From the NCBI RefSeq assembly GCF_021343995.1, contig NZ_JAJTTE010000011.1, forward strand, positions 62,001 through 126,000: a stretch of DNA of 64,000 bases, given 5' to 3'. This document shows, one piece after another, positions 24,504 to 34,033 of this stretch; the first letter of the stretch is position 1; every line of letters starts with the position of its first letter. Under the pieces are notes generated by a model. That model was given only the letters and a program-made list of their open reading frames with translations. It was not told the origin of the DNA and searched no databases. This DNA is from Pseudonocardia terrae (lineage in GTDB: Bacteria > Actinomycetota > Actinomycetes > Mycobacteriales > Pseudonocardiaceae). The position numbers and the translations under genes were made by a program.

Positions 24504-25838
24504 TCAGCGCCGGGAGACGTAGTCCTCGCTGTACGAGCGCTCGGCCGTCGTGGGGTCGCCGAACGGGTACACGCGTTCCCCGCGCCGGTTGGCGGCCAGC
24601 GCGGTCGTCCAGTTGAGCAGTGTGGTGAACCGGTTGTGCACGCCCGCCAGGAACGCGATGTGGATCGCGCCCCAGAGCAGCCAGCCGACGAACCCGTCGA
24701 GCCGCACCGGGCCCTTCTCCAGCAGCGCGTGCCGCCGCGAGATGTAGGCGGCGTTCCCGAGGTCGAGGTAGCGGAACGGCCGCGTCGGCTGCCCGGTCAG
24801 GACCCGCCGGACGTCCTCGCCGGCGTGCCGCCCGGACTGCATCGCGACCTCCGCGATACCCGGCAGGTCGTCGAGGCTCATCACGTCGCCGACGACGCGG
24901 ATCTCGGGGTGACCGGCGACGGTGAGGTCCGGCTCGACGGGGATCCGGCCCTGCCGGTCCTGCGTCACGCCGGTCTCCTTCGCCACGTTCTGCAGGAACG
25001 GCACCGCCTCGACACCCGCGGTCCACAGCACCGTGCGCGCGTCGTACCGCCGCTGTTCCCGCGTGCCGTCGGGACCCGGCCTCTTCGCGGTCGTGACCAC
25101 CCCGCGCTCGTCGACCTCCGTGACGTGCACCCCGAACACCGTCTCGACGCCGAGCCGGTCCAGCGCCTGCTGCGCCTTCTCGGTGAGGTTGTGCCCGAAC
25201 GACTTGAGCACCCGGTCGCCGCCGTCGAACAGCAGCACCCGCGCCTCCCGCGGGTCGATGTGCCGGTACTCGTGCTCGATGGCGTGCAGCGCGAGCTCGC
25301 GGATCTGCCCGGCGAGCTCCACCCCGGTCGGGCCGGCGCCGGCCACGGCGAAGGTCAGCCACTCCGCCCGGTCCTCCGGGTCGGGGAGGGTCTCGGCCAT
25401 CTCGAAGGCGCCGAAGACCCTGCGTCGGATGGCGAGCGCGTCGTCGATGGTCTTCATCCCGGGCGCGTGCACCGCGAACTCCGGGCGGCCGAGGTAGGAC
25501 TGGCGCATCCCGGCGGCGACGATCAGCTGGTCGTAGGGCAGGTCGAAGGTCGTCTCGTCGGGCCGGCGGGCGGTGAGCACCCGCGCCGTCGCGTCGAGGT
25601 CGCAGGCCTCCCCGAGGACCACGCGCACGTTCCGGTGCCGGCGCATCAGGGTGCGCAACGGCGACGTGATCTGGCCCTCGGACAGCAGTCCCGTGGCGCA
25701 CTGGTAGAGCAGCGGCTGGAACAGCGAGGTCGTGGTGCGGTCGAGCAGCGTGACGTCCGCGTCGGCCCGCGCGAGCCGGCGGGCCGCGTAGACCCCGCCG
25801 AACCCGCCGCCGACCACGACCACCTTCGCCCGGCCCAT
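24504..25838 (-). CDS. ndh: Type II NADH dehydrogenase (NDH-2)
   Basis: 444 residues. First Rossmann motif KVVVVGGGFGGVYAARRLA for FAD, second FAVAGAGPTGVELAGQIREL for NADH, then VLWTAGVEAVPFLQNVAKE and RVVGDVMSLDDLPGIAEVAMQ. The C-terminal segment (DGFVGWLLWGAIHIAFLAGV) is the amphipathic or hydrophobic membrane-association region of NDH-2. It oxidises NADH and reduces quinone without proton pumping. ATG 25838 follows GAGGGGA by six bases. The gene seems monocistronic, 129 bp downstream of the icmF stop, with a strong terminator between. Confidence 0.88.
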   Translation of the reverse strand: MGRAKVVVVGGGFGGVYAARRLARADADVTLLDRTTTSLFQPLLYQCATGLLSEGQITSPLRTLMRRHRNVRVVLGEACDLDATARVLTARRPDETTFDLPYDQLIVAAGMRQSYLGRPEFAVHAPGMKTIDDALAIRRRVFGAFEMAETLPDPEDRAEWLTFAVAGAGPTGVELAGQIRELALHAIEHEYRHIDPREARVLLFDGGDRVLKSFGHNLTEKAQQALDRLGVETVFGVHVTEVDERGVVTTAKRPGPDGTREQRRYDARTVLWTAGVEAVPFLQNVAKETGVTQDRQGRIPVEPDLTVAGHPEIRVVGDVMSLDDLPGIAEVAMQSGRHAGEDVRRVLTGQPTRPFRYLDLGNAAYISRRHALLEKGPVRLDGFVGWLLWGAIHIAFLAGVHNRFTTLLNWTTALAANRRGERVYPFGDPTTAERSYSEDYVSRR

Positions 25839-25912
25839 CGGGTCCCCTCTCCACGCACGTCGTCCAGTCCCCACGTACCCGGCGGACGGCGACCGCATGC
25901 CCCGGGAACGAC

Positions 25913-25943
25913 GTCGCCCCGCACTGACCAGGTGCGGGGCGAC
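25913..25943 (-). terminator. Hairpin terminator after icmF
   Basis: Perfect 12-bp arms GTCGCCCCGCAC (25913-25924) and GTGCGGGGCGAC (25932-25943) around a 7-nt loop, 24 bp beyond the icmF stop codon on the minus strand. It isolates icmF from the downstream NDH-2 gene. Confidence 0.85.
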
Positions 25944-25967
25944 GGGGGTGCGGCGGGTGCGGACCGG

Positions 25968-28900
25968 CTACATGTTGCGCCGGTACTGGCCCCCCACCTC
26001 GAAGAAGGCGTCCGTGAGCTGCCCCAGCGAGCAGACCCGGGCGGCCTTCATCAGCTCGTCGAACACGTTGCCCTCACCGGTGGCGACGTCCTGCAGCCGG
26101 CGGATCGCCTGCTCGGCCTCGGACTTGTGCCGGCCCTGGAAGTCGGCCAGCCGGTCCAGCTGCGACTTCTTCTCGGCCTCGGTACCGCGGGCCAGCTCGA
26201 TCTCGACCGGCTCCTCGTCGTCCGCGCCGGGCTTGAGGAAGGTGTTCACACCGACGATCGGCAGCGTGCCCTCGTGCTTGCGGTGCTCGTAGAGCATCGA
26301 CTCGTCCTGGATCTTGCCGCGCTGGTAGCCGGTCTCCATGGCGCCCAGCACGCCGCCGCGCTCGGCGATCCGGTCGAACTCGGCGAGCACCGCCTCCTCG
26401 ACGAGGTCGGTCAGCTCGTCGACGACGAACGAGCCCTGCAGCGGGTTCTCGTTCATGGACAGGCCCCACTCACGGTTGATGATCAGCTGGATCGCCATCG
26501 CGCGCCGCACCGAGGACTCGGTCGGGGTGGTGATCGCCTCGTCGTAGGCGTTGGTGTGCAACGAGTTCGCGTTGTCGTACAGGGCGCAGAGGGCCTGCAG
26601 CGTGGTCCGGATGTCGTTGAAGTTCATCTCCTGCGCGTGCAGGGACCGGCCCGACGTCTGGACGTGGTACTTCAGCTTCTGCGAGCGCTCGTTGGCGCCG
26701 TACTTGTCCCGCATCGCCACCGACCAGATCCGCCGCGCGACCCGGCCGATGACCGTGTACTCGGCGTCCATGCCGTTGGAGAAGAAGAACGACAGGTTCG
26801 GCGCGAAGTCGTCGATGTCCATGCCGCGCGCGAGGTAGCTCTCCACGAAGGTGAAGCCGTTGGACAGCGTGAACGCGAGCTGGCTGATCGGGTTCGCCCC
26901 GGCCTCGGCGATGTGGTAGCCGGAGATCGAGACGGAGTAGAAGTTCCGCACCTTGTGCCGGATGAACCACTCCTGGATGTCGGCCATCATCCGGAGCGAG
27001 AACTCGGTGGAGAAGATGCAGGTGTTCTGGCCCTGGTCCTCCTTGAGGATGTCGGCCTGCACCGTGCCGCGGACGTTCGCGTAGGCGAACGCCGTCAGCT
27101 CCTCGCGCTCGGCCTCGTCGGGCTCGCGGCCCTCCTCCTCGCGGAACCTCTCGACCTGCTGGTCCACCGCGGTGTTGAGGAAGAACGCCAGGATCGTCGG
27201 CGCCGGGCCGTTGATCGTCATGGACACCGAGGTGGTGGGCGAGCAGAGGTCGAAGCCCGAGTAGAGCTCCTTCATGTCGTCGAGCGTCGCGATCGAGACG
27301 CCGGACGTGCCGACCTTGCCGTAGATGTCCGGGCGGGTGTCCGGGTCGTGCCCGTAGAGGGTCACCGAGTCGAACGCCGTGGACAGCCGCTTGGCCTCGG
27401 AGTCCTCGGAGAGGTACTTGAACCGGCGGTTGGTGCGGAACGGGTCGCCCTCGCCCGCGAACATGCGGGCCGGGTCCTCGCCCTCGCGCTTGAACGGGAA
27501 GACGCCGGCGGTGAACGGGAACTTCCCGGGCAGGTTCTCCCGGCGCAGGAAGCGCAGCAGCTCGGCGTCCTCGGTGTAGCGCGGCAGCGACACCCGCGGG
27601 ACCTTGTTGCCGGACAGCGTCTCCCGGGTCAGCTGCGTGCGCAGCTCGGAGTCCCGGACCTTCACCACGAGCTCGTCGCCCGAGTAGTCCTCGACGACCT
27701 GGGGCCAGGTGTCGAGCAGCTGGGCGGAGTCCGACGACAGGTCCTGCTCGGCCTTGCGCAGCGCGTCGTCGACCGACTCGCCGACCAGCTCCTTCGCAGT
27801 GCGCAGGTGCTGGCGGACGCGGGCCTTCGTGGCCTCGGACTCGGTCTCGGCGTGGTAGCCGCGCACCGTCTCGGCGATCTCGGCCAGGTAGCGCACCCGC
27901 TCCGGCGGGATGACGGCCGCGTACTCGGTGGAGGTCTTGCGGTCCACCTTCGGCAGCCGGCCCTCGTGCAGTGTGAGGCCGTTCTCGGAGAGCAGCGCGC
28001 CCAGCTCGTGGTAGAGCGCGGTCACGCCGTCGTCGTTGAACGTGGCCGCGGAGGTGCCGTAGACCGGCATGTCCTCCCAGCTCTCGCCGAACGCCTCGCG
28101 GTTGCGCACCAGCTGGCGCCCGACGTCGCGGCGCGCGTCCTCCGCTCCGCGACGCTCGAACTTGTTGATCGCCACGACGTCGGCGAAGTCCAGCATGTCG
28201 ATCTTCTCGAGCTGCGACGCGGCGCCGAACTCCGGCGTCATCACGTACAGCGAGCGGTCGACGAAGGGCACGATGCCCGCGTCGCCCTGGCCGATGCCGG
28301 GGGTCTCGACGATGACCAGGTCGAACCCGGCCGCCTTGAGCACCGAGATCACGTCGCCCAGGTTCTCCGGGATGACCCCGTCGTTGCCGCGGGTGGCGAG
28401 CGAGCGGAAGTAGACCTGGTCGCCCTTGAGCGAGTTCATCCGGATCCGGTCGCCGAGCAGCGCTCCGCCGCCCTTGCGCCGGGTCGGGTCCACGGCCAGG
28501 ACCGCGATCCGGAGCTTGTCCTCCTGGTCGAGGCGGAAGCGGCGGACCAGCTCGTCGGTCAGCGAGGACTTGCCGGAGCCGCCGGTGCCGGTGATGCCGA
28601 GGACCGGGACCTGCTTCTCGGAGGCCTTGACCCGCTCCAGCACGTCGGCCGGCAGCTTCCCGGACTCGGCCAGGGTCAGCGCCCGGGCGAGGGTGGCGGT
28701 CTCGCCGGTGAACACCCCGTCGTACGACGCCGGGGGCTGCTCCGAGAGGTCCTGGTCGGTCTCCCGGATCATCAGGTTGATCATGCCGGGCAGGCCCAGG
28801 CGCTGGCCGTCGTCCGGGGAGAAGATGCGCGAGACGCCGCGGGAGTGCAGCAGCTCGATCTCCTCGTGGACGATCACGCCGCCCCCGCCGCCGTACACCT

Positions 28901-29180
28901 TGACGTGCCCGGCGCCGCGCTCGCGCAGCAGCTCGACCAGGTAGGAGAAGTACTCGACGTGCCCGCCCTGGTACGAGCTGATGGCGACGCCCTGCACGTC
29001 CTCCTGGATCGCGGCGGTGACGACCTCGTCGACCGAGCGGTTGTGGCCCAGGTGGATCACCTCGGCGCCCTGCCGCTGCAGGATGCGCCGCATGATGTTG
29101 ATGGCCGCGTCGTGCCCGTCGAACAGGCTCGCGGCCGTCACGAAACGGATGGGGTTCTTGGGAACGTAGAGCTCGCCCAC
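25968..29180 (-). CDS. icmF: Fused isobutyryl-CoA mutase (IcmF)
   Basis: 1070 residues in the IcmF order. Cobalamin-binding domain (1-135) with [13 protein letters not shown] at 21-33. MeaI-like G-protein chaperone (about 190-400) with P-loop [12 protein letters not shown] at 195-206 and [12 protein letters not shown]. Acyl-CoA mutase TIM barrel to the C-terminus. It interconverts isobutyryl-CoA and n-butyryl-CoA with adenosylcobalamin. Phe574 (in ARMFAGEGD) and Gln718 (in EDQGQNT) occupy the two positions reported to distinguish isobutyryl-CoA mutases from pivalyl-CoA mutases. GTG 29180 follows AGGAGG by four bases, so the start is firm. Single-gene unit with its own terminator. Confidence 0.95.
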   Translation of the reverse strand: MGELYVPKNPIRFVTAASLFDGHDAAINIMRRILQRQGAEVIHLGHNRSVDEVVTAAIQEDVQGVAISSYQGGHVEYFSYLVELLRERGAGHVKVYGGGGGVIVHEEIELLHSRGVSRIFSPDDGQRLGLPGMINLMIRETDQDLSEQPPASYDGVFTGETATLARALTLAESGKLPADVLERVKASEKQVPVLGITGTGGSGKSSLTDELVRRFRLDQEDKLRIAVLAVDPTRRKGGGALLGDRIRMNSLKGDQVYFRSLATRGNDGVIPENLGDVISVLKAAGFDLVIVETPGIGQGDAGIVPFVDRSLYVMTPEFGAASQLEKIDMLDFADVVAINKFERRGAEDARRDVGRQLVRNREAFGESWEDMPVYGTSAATFNDDGVTALYHELGALLSENGLTLHEGRLPKVDRKTSTEYAAVIPPERVRYLAEIAETVRGYHAETESEATKARVRQHLRTAKELVGESVDDALRKAEQDLSSDSAQLLDTWPQVVEDYSGDELVVKVRDSELRTQLTRETLSGNKVPRVSLPRYTEDAELLRFLRRENLPGKFPFTAGVFPFKREGEDPARMFAGEGDPFRTNRRFKYLSEDSEAKRLSTAFDSVTLYGHDPDTRPDIYGKVGTSGVSIATLDDMKELYSGFDLCSPTTSVSMTINGPAPTILAFFLNTAVDQQVERFREEEGREPDEAEREELTAFAYANVRGTVQADILKEDQGQNTCIFSTEFSLRMMADIQEWFIRHKVRNFYSVSISGYHIAEAGANPISQLAFTLSNGFTFVESYLARGMDIDDFAPNLSFFFSNGMDAEYTVIGRVARRIWSVAMRDKYGANERSQKLKYHVQTSGRSLHAQEMNFNDIRTTLQALCALYDNANSLHTNAYDEAITTPTESSVRRAMAIQLIINREWGLSMNENPLQGSFVVDELTDLVEEAVLAEFDRIAERGGVLGAMETGYQRGKIQDESMLYEHRKHEGTLPIVGVNTFLKPGADDEEPVEIELARGTEAEKKSQLDRLADFQGRHKSEAEQAIRRLQDVATGEGNVFDELMKAARVCSLGQLTDAFFEVGGQYRRNM

Positions 29181-29207
29181 GGATCCTCCTGCACGACGAC
29201 GGACCCA

Positions 29208-29228
29208 TTTAGTTTGACGTCCTAGTAT
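29208..29228 (-). promoter_or_regulatory. Promoter/operator region of icmF
   Basis: An AT-rich island about 30-50 bp upstream of the icmF start contains an imperfect dyad centred on GACGTC (29216-29221), flanked by TAGTTT on one side and CTAGTA on the other. GACGTC-centred dyads are plausible TetR-type sites in actinobacterial acyl-CoA metabolism. The regulator is not in the window. Confidence 0.4.
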
Positions 29229-29310
29229 CGGGCTTGCAAGAGATCGTGATGTGACGTCCGTCGGACGACGTTTCCGCAGCTCGGGAAGGGTGGCCGCGCC
29301 GGGCCGTTGC

Positions 29311-30273
29311 TCAGAGCAGGGTGTCGAGGGCGGCGTGCACCTCCGCGAGGGTGGGCCGGGAGCCCGGATCGGTGAGCAGGCAGCCGTCGAGGACGCTCGC
29401 CACCCGCACCGGCAGCCGGCGCCGGGACCGCAGCCGGGGCGCGCCCTTGAGCAGCTGCGGGTAGAGCCGGCCCAGCTCTGCGCGGGGGTGCGTCGAGTCG
29501 GTGCGCGAGAGGCTGTGCGAGCCGGTCTGCTCCGGGTCCGCGACGCCGTCGGGGAAGGGGCGGACGCCCGTCGCGGCCTCGTGCAGGACCACGCCGACCG
29601 CCCAGACGTCCGTGGCGGGGGTGACGATCCCGCCCAGGATCTGCTCGGGTGCCATGTACCGGGCGCTGCCGACCTCGGCCGGCGCCGGGCCGGGTGCGCG
29701 GGCGAGCGCCAGGTCGATCACGCGGGTCACGCCGGCGCTGACGACGATGTTGCTGGGCTTGACGTCGCAGTGCACCCGGCCGTGCTCGTGCAGGTACCGC
29801 AGCGCCGCGCCGAGCTGCTGCCCCAGGTGCGCGAGGGCGGTCTCCGGGAAGCGGCCGTAGCTGTCGAGCGCGTCGGACAGGGTGCCGCCGGGCAGCGACT
29901 CCAGCACCATCACCGGGTTCGGGCCGCGCTCGTCGACCAGGTCGAGCAGCCGCACGATGTAGGGGTGGCGCAGCGCGCGCAGCAGCTTGGCCTCGCGCAG
30001 CAGCTCGCGCCGGGTCCGGACGTCGCCCACCAGGTCCGGGCGCAGCACCTTCGCCACCGTGTGGCAGTGGTGGACGGCGCTCCACGCGTCGTAGGTGTCG
30101 AAGTCCTCGCCGCGACGCAGGTGCTGCACCACGCTGTAGCCCGGCGCGACCTCGTGGCCCGGCGGGAGCGGCGGCGGCCCGTCGAGACCCGGGTCGGTCG
30201 CCGGGACCGCGAACCGCAGGTCGTCGGGAGCCGGATCCGGGCGGGGATCCGGCTCCACGACGGCCGCACTCAT
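29311..30273 (-). CDS. Atypical soluble Ser/Thr protein kinase-like protein
   Basis: 320 residues. A Pro/Asp-rich N-terminal 40 residues precede a Hanks-type kinase fold. Lys75 in TVAKVL, an alpha-C Glu near 90-93, HCDVKPSN at 168-175 (HRD replaced by HCD, catalytic Asp170 kept), DLA at 187-189 in place of DFG, and MAPEQ at 207-211. The glycine-rich loop is not recognisable ([13 protein letters not shown] at 52-64). There is no transmembrane helix or PASTA domain. Catalysis is possible, but the divergent loop suggests altered nucleotide handling. It lies 31 bp downstream of an ABC exporter gene, so the exporter or its tails are candidate partners. Confidence 0.75.
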   Translation of the reverse strand: MSAAVVEPDPRPDPAPDDLRFAVPATDPGLDGPPPLPPGHEVAPGYSVVQHLRRGEDFDTYDAWSAVHHCHTVAKVLRPDLVGDVRTRRELLREAKLLRALRHPYIVRLLDLVDERGPNPVMVLESLPGGTLSDALDSYGRFPETALAHLGQQLGAALRYLHEHGRVHCDVKPSNIVVSAGVTRVIDLALARAPGPAPAEVGSARYMAPEQILGGIVTPATDVWAVGVVLHEAATGVRPFPDGVADPEQTGSHSLSRTDSTHPRAELGRLYPQLLKGAPRLRSRRRLPVRVASVLDGCLLTDPGSRPTLAEVHAALDTLL

Positions 30274-30304
30274 CGCGCGCCCCCGTGGGGGCGCCCGGCG
30301 TCAC

Positions 30305-32890
30305 TCACCGCGGACCGCCGGGGCGCACGCTCCAGCCCGTCCGGTCGCCGTCCACGTCGTCGACCCCCACACCGTCGAACTCCACGCCGTCGATCCTCGC
30401 GCGATGCCGCCCGCCCGGCACCTCGGAGGTCCGGGTGACGGCGGCGAAACGCTCGGTGGGAGCGACGTCCGGTCCGGAGGTGGCCCCGGCCACCGGGGCC
30501 GGCCGGAACTCGGTCACGCCCGTACAGCGCGCGGGCAACGCCCAGCGGGACAACGCCTCCGGGCCGGACACCGGGGCGAGCTCGGAGAGGCCGACGTGCG
30601 CTCCCGCCGTGCGGAACGTGGGGAGCAGGGCGGTCTCGGCCCACGGGTCGGCCGGCCACGAGGAGGTCTCCAGGGCGGCGAGGTCCGCGTCGAGGTCCGC
30701 CGCGAGGTCGTCCCCGTAGCCGTCCCCGTAGCCGTCCTCGATCCCGATCCCGAAGCCGTCCCCGAACTCCCCGAACCCGCTGTGCAGGGTGGCGGGCAGC
30801 CGCTCCGCCAGGGGCTCCGCGCCGGGGTGGTGCAGCCGGTACAGCTCGGCGTAGCCGGGGCTGCGCGTGAGCAGCTCGCGGTGCCGCCCGGAGGCGGTGA
30901 TCCGGCCGTTCTCCAGGTAGACGATCTGGTCGGCGTCGGTGACCGTGAGCAGGTTGTGGCTGATCACCAGCGTGGTGCGGCCCGCCATCAGCCGGCGCAG
31001 CGGCGTGAGGATGCGCTCGGTGGCGCCGGCGTCGAGCCCCGTGGTCGGCTCGTCGAGGATCAGCACGGGCGCGTCGCGGACCATCGCCCGCGCGATCGCC
31101 AGCCGCTGCCGCTGACCGCCGGAGAGCAGCCGTCCGCGCTGGCCGACCCGGGTGTCGTAGCCGTCGGGCAGCGCGCTGATGAACTCGTGCGCGTCGGCGG
31201 CCCGTGCGGCCTCGACGATCTCGGCCTCGCTCGCGTCGGGGCGGCCCCAGAGGATGTTGTCGCGCACCGTGCCGTCGAACACGAGCGTCTCCTGCAGCAC
31301 CGCCGCGACGTTGCGCCGGACGTCGGCGAGGGCGAGGTCGCGCAGGTCGTGCCCGTCGAGCACCACGGCTCCGGCATCGGGGTCGTAGAAGCGCAGCAGC
31401 AGCTTGGTCAGCGTGGTCTTGCCGGCGCCGCTGGGCCCGACCACCGCCACGGTGTGCCCCCGCGGGACCAGGATCGACACCCGCTCCAGCGCGGTCCCGG
31501 TCGTGCCCGGGTAGGTGAAGGTGACGTCCTCGAGCCGCAGGTCGCCGCGCGCCCGTTCGATCCGCACCGGATCCGGCCGGTCGGTGACCCGGGGCTGCTC
31601 GTCGAGCAGCTCGATCACGCGCTCGGCGCCCGCGGCCGCGGCGTAGACGGTGTTGCCCATCTCGCCGAACCCGCGGACGGGGCCGAACAGCTGGCTCAGA
31701 TAGCCGGTGAACACGAGCAGGCCGCCGAGGGTCAGGTTGCCGCGGGCCATCTGCCAGATGCCCACGCCCAGGACGGTCAGCACGCCGACGACCTCGAGCA
31801 TCCCGACCAGCGGGCCGAACAACGACTTGAGCCGCACCGCCACCATCTGCGCGGCGAAGGCGCCGCGGCTCTCCCGGTGGAACCGCTCGGTCTCGGCCGC
31901 CTGCCGGCCGTACGCCTGCACGAGGGCGACGTTGCCCAGGCTCTCCTCCGCCACGGCCGCGATGCCGCCGGTGCGCCGCCGCTTCTCCCGCGACGCGCTC
32001 TTGATCCGGCGCGCGAAGAACCGCGACGCCAGGCCGAACACCGGCGCGGCCGCGATCGCGATCAGGGCCAGCTGCCAGTTCAGGAAGAAGAGCAGCGCCG
32101 TGAAGACGATCACCTGGACGCCGTACGTCACGGCCATCGCGACGCCCGTCAGGACGAGCTCCTCGATGGCGCCGATGTCGCTCGACAACCGTGACATCAC
32201 GTCACCGAGCTGGCGCCGTTCGAAGAATCCGAGCGAGAGGCGCTGCAGATGTGCGAACACGCGGGTGCGCAGGACGAGGACGAATCGCTCACCGACCCAC
32301 GCGGAGACGTACGAGTCGAAATAGTCGACCACCGCACCGACGACCGAGACGGCCAGATAGGCACCGATCACCCACGGCAGCAACGTGTAGTTCTGCGGGG
32401 TGAGCACGTCGTCGATCAGGATCATGAACAGCCAGAGGCTGGCGGCGATCGTGAGCGGGCTGAGCGCCGACAGGATCAGGCCGACCGCGAAGCGGCCGCG
32501 GAACCCGGCGGTGTAGGGCCAGAAGCGGCGGAAGATCTGCCGCACCGTGAGGTGCGGGGCCTCGGGCAGCAGGGCGCCGGCGGAGCGGTCCGGGGCGCCC
32601 GGCCCGGGCCCGGTGTCGGGCTCGGCTCCGGGCTCGGCTCCGGGCTGGGCGTCGGCCTCGCGGTGAGGCTCGACCGCGACTGCCCGGGAGTCGTCGTCGC
32701 TGGTCACGAGGTCGGCGGACGGCAGTGTCACGGCCGGGAACGACTCCGGGGTCGGCTCCGGTCCGGGGTCCGGATCGAGGGCGTCCGGGGTCTCGGTGGT
32801 CTCGGTGGTCTCGGCGGTCTCGGTGAGCGGTCGGGTCGCGCGGCGGGAGCCGCGCCTCGTCGCGCGGTGACGGGCGGTGGGGGACGGCAT
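30305..32890 (-). CDS. ABC exporter (fused TMD-NBD) with long disordered N- and C-terminal tails
   Basis: 861 residues. Residues 1-115 are low complexity: a basic start, then Thr/Glu repeats ([13 protein letters not shown]) and Asp/Pro/Glu. A six-helix type IV exporter domain (about 120-420, [20 protein letters not shown] onward) follows. The nucleotide-binding domain (about 455-690) has [19 protein letters not shown] and [12 protein letters not shown]. The last ~165 residues are again disordered and acidic, including GYGDGYGDD. Typical half-exporters are near 600 residues, so both tails are additions. ATG 32890 lies nine bases after GGAGG; an overlapping GTG six bases earlier is too close. 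It forms an operon with the downstream kinase. Confidence 0.85.
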   Translation of the reverse strand: MPSPTARHRATRRGSRRATRPLTETAETTETTETPDALDPDPGPEPTPESFPAVTLPSADLVTSDDDSRAVAVEPHREADAQPGAEPGAEPDTGPGPGAPDRSAGALLPEAPHLTVRQIFRRFWPYTAGFRGRFAVGLILSALSPLTIAASLWLFMILIDDVLTPQNYTLLPWVIGAYLAVSVVGAVVDYFDSYVSAWVGERFVLVLRTRVFAHLQRLSLGFFERRQLGDVMSRLSSDIGAIEELVLTGVAMAVTYGVQVIVFTALLFFLNWQLALIAIAAAPVFGLASRFFARRIKSASREKRRRTGGIAAVAEESLGNVALVQAYGRQAAETERFHRESRGAFAAQMVAVRLKSLFGPLVGMLEVVGVLTVLGVGIWQMARGNLTLGGLLVFTGYLSQLFGPVRGFGEMGNTVYAAAAGAERVIELLDEQPRVTDRPDPVRIERARGDLRLEDVTFTYPGTTGTALERVSILVPRGHTVAVVGPSGAGKTTLTKLLLRFYDPDAGAVVLDGHDLRDLALADVRRNVAAVLQETLVFDGTVRDNILWGRPDASEAEIVEAARAADAHEFISALPDGYDTRVGQRGRLLSGGQRQRLAIARAMVRDAPVLILDEPTTGLDAGATERILTPLRRLMAGRTTLVISHNLLTVTDADQIVYLENGRITASGRHRELLTRSPGYAELYRLHHPGAEPLAERLPATLHSGFGEFGDGFGIGIEDGYGDGYGDDLAADLDADLAALETSSWPADPWAETALLPTFRTAGAHVGLSELAPVSGPEALSRWALPARCTGVTEFRPAPVAGATSGPDVAPTERFAAVTRTSEVPGGRHRARIDGVEFDGVGVDDVDGDRTGWSVRPGGPR

Positions 32891-32977
32891 CGTCACGTGC
32901 CTCCGGTGGTCCGGGAGAGAACGGGGGAGTGCGGGGGCCGGAACGTCGGGCGAGAAGACCGGTCGGGAAGACGACGA

Positions 32978-33009
32978 CGGCCCCTCCCACCGCAGCGCGG
33001 GAGGGGCCG
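32978..33009 (-). terminator. Hairpin terminator after the 42-residue protein gene
   Basis: Eleven-base arms CGGCCCCTCCC (32978-32988) and GGGAGGGGCCG (32999-33009) around a 10-nt loop, 25 bp beyond the stop of the small minus-strand gene at 33035-33163 and upstream of the ABC exporter gene. It separates the two units. Confidence 0.85.
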
Positions 33010-33034
33010 CCGCACGGACATCAGAGCACCCGGC

Positions 33035-33163
33035 TCACTTGTGCCCGTGCTTCTTCTTGCCGTGCGACTTGCTCCACGACTTCTTCGACTGCGAGCACTT
33101 GTCGTGCTTCTTCGCCGGCTTCTTCGGGGCGCCGGGCAGCGGCAGCAGGTTCGCGAAAGGCAT
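33035..33163 (-). CDS. 42-residue Lys/His-rich small protein
   Basis: ATG at 33163 follows AAGGAG by five bases and opens 42 codons. The first ten residues (MPFANLLPLP) are hydrophobic. The remainder is strongly basic, with KKPAKKHDKC, SKKSWSKSH and a GKKKHGHK tail: about 14 Lys, four His and a single Cys. A perfect terminator follows 25 bp after the stop, so the gene has start signal, frame and end signal of its own. Function unknown. Nucleic-acid binding or metal (His/Cys) binding are possible; the sequence does not decide. Confidence 0.65.
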   Translation of the reverse strand: MPFANLLPLPGAPKKPAKKHDKCSQSKKSWSKSHGKKKHGHK

Positions 33164-33493
33164 GACTACTCCTTCTCGGGTGACACGCGATCCGCTGATG
33201 CGCACCGCGTACCTCGCCTAAAGCGCGAGCGGGAAAGAGGTTGCGACGTTCTCGACACGCCACTCGATCGAGTTAAACAGCCGGTGAACGGCAGGCGTGG
33301 GACGTCCGGGCGAGCGCCGCCCGGTCGGGTGATGTGATCGCACCGTGATCGGTCACCGCGCGCACCGGAGCTCGCGTTCGTGCGCTGTGAATGCGATCAC
33401 GACGATCGCACCCAGCCGCTCGAGACGTCCCGCTCGGTCACGCTGCGCGGGCGGGGCGCCGGAATGCACGAGGTTCGGCGACGTCGGGCCGCG
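33164..33493. other. Spacer with recurring GTGATCGCAC motifs
   Basis: 330 bp without a convincing gene. It contains GTGATCGCACCG at 33334-33345, a perfect 7-bp-arm palindrome TGCGATCACGACGATCGCA at 33392-33410, and the probable promoter region of the small gene ending at 33163. A matching CGGTGCGATCAC lies at 33945-33956, upstream of the membrane-protein gene, so the motif may be a regulator site shared by these units. Confidence 0.45.
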
Positions 33494-33598
33494 GGGGATC
33501 GGGCTGCGGGGGATCGGGCTGCAGGGGATCGGGCTGCAGGGGATCGGGCTGCAGTGGATCGGGCTGCAGGGGATCGGGCTGCAGGGGATCGGGCTGCA
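33494..33598. repeat. 15-bp minisatellite, seven copies
   Basis: Seven head-to-tail copies of GGGGATCGGGCTGCA; six are identical or differ by one base, followed by a degenerate eighth (GGAGGTCAGGCCGC) that includes the stop of the neighbouring gene. The 15-bp unit keeps frames open on both strands, producing artificial pentapeptide repeats. It has no spacer sequences and no associated transposase. Confidence 0.9.
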
Positions 33599-33603
33599 GG
33601 AGG

Positions 33604-33930
33604 TCAGGCCGCGCGGCGCTCGGGGATCGCGTCGACGGCCGGGTCGAGGACGGACTCGACCGACTCCACGGCCTCGTCCACCACGTCGCCGACGGCATCG
33701 GTGAGCGAGGCCGGGGCGCCCGCGGCGCGCCGCGCCCGGATCCGCCCGCGCAGCACCCGTGCGGCCACCGTGCCCGCGACACCGACCACGGCGAGGGCGG
33801 CACCGGACAGCACGATCGGCAGGATCCCTGCGTCGGGGAAGACCGCCATGAGCACGAACGAGGAGAGTGGCCACCACAGCAGGGTTCGACCCGCACCGTG
33901 GCGCGTCCAGTCGTGATGCTCGGGCGCCAT
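33604..33930 (-). CDS. Small membrane protein, two helices
   Basis: 108 residues. After a polar start (MAPEHHDWTRHGAGR), two hydrophobic helices (LLWWPLSSFVLMAVF and ILPIVLSGAALAVVGVAGTVAA) are followed by an Arg-rich stop-transfer segment and an acidic amphipathic tail (DAVGDVVDEAVESVESVLDP). AGGGA five bases upstream of ATG 33930 supports the start. No family is recognised. The stop abuts the 15-bp minisatellite. A CGGTGCGATCAC motif lies 15 bp upstream of the start, where it could affect transcription. Confidence 0.65.
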   Translation of the reverse strand: MAPEHHDWTRHGAGRTLLWWPLSSFVLMAVFPDAGILPIVLSGAALAVVGVAGTVAARVLRGRIRARRAAGAPASLTDAVGDVVDEAVESVESVLDPAVDAIPERRAA

Positions 33931-34033
33931 GAAGGTCCCTTACCCGGTGCGATCACGGATCATGCCTGTGACCCGCGATCCGCCCGGGAGCGCGGGACCC
34001 GGCGGCCTCGCCGGCGTGGGCTAGGTTCCGGTC

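Noticed and set aside
30270-30659. Alternative minus-strand frame overlapping the end of the ABC exporter gene
   Set aside because: It is an Arg/Gly-rich shadow of the exporter's C-terminal tail with no start signal.
33494-33598. Possible CRISPR array
   Set aside because: The units are directly adjacent 15-mers without spacers, no cas gene is present, and the same holds for the 16-bp and 22-bp arrays.
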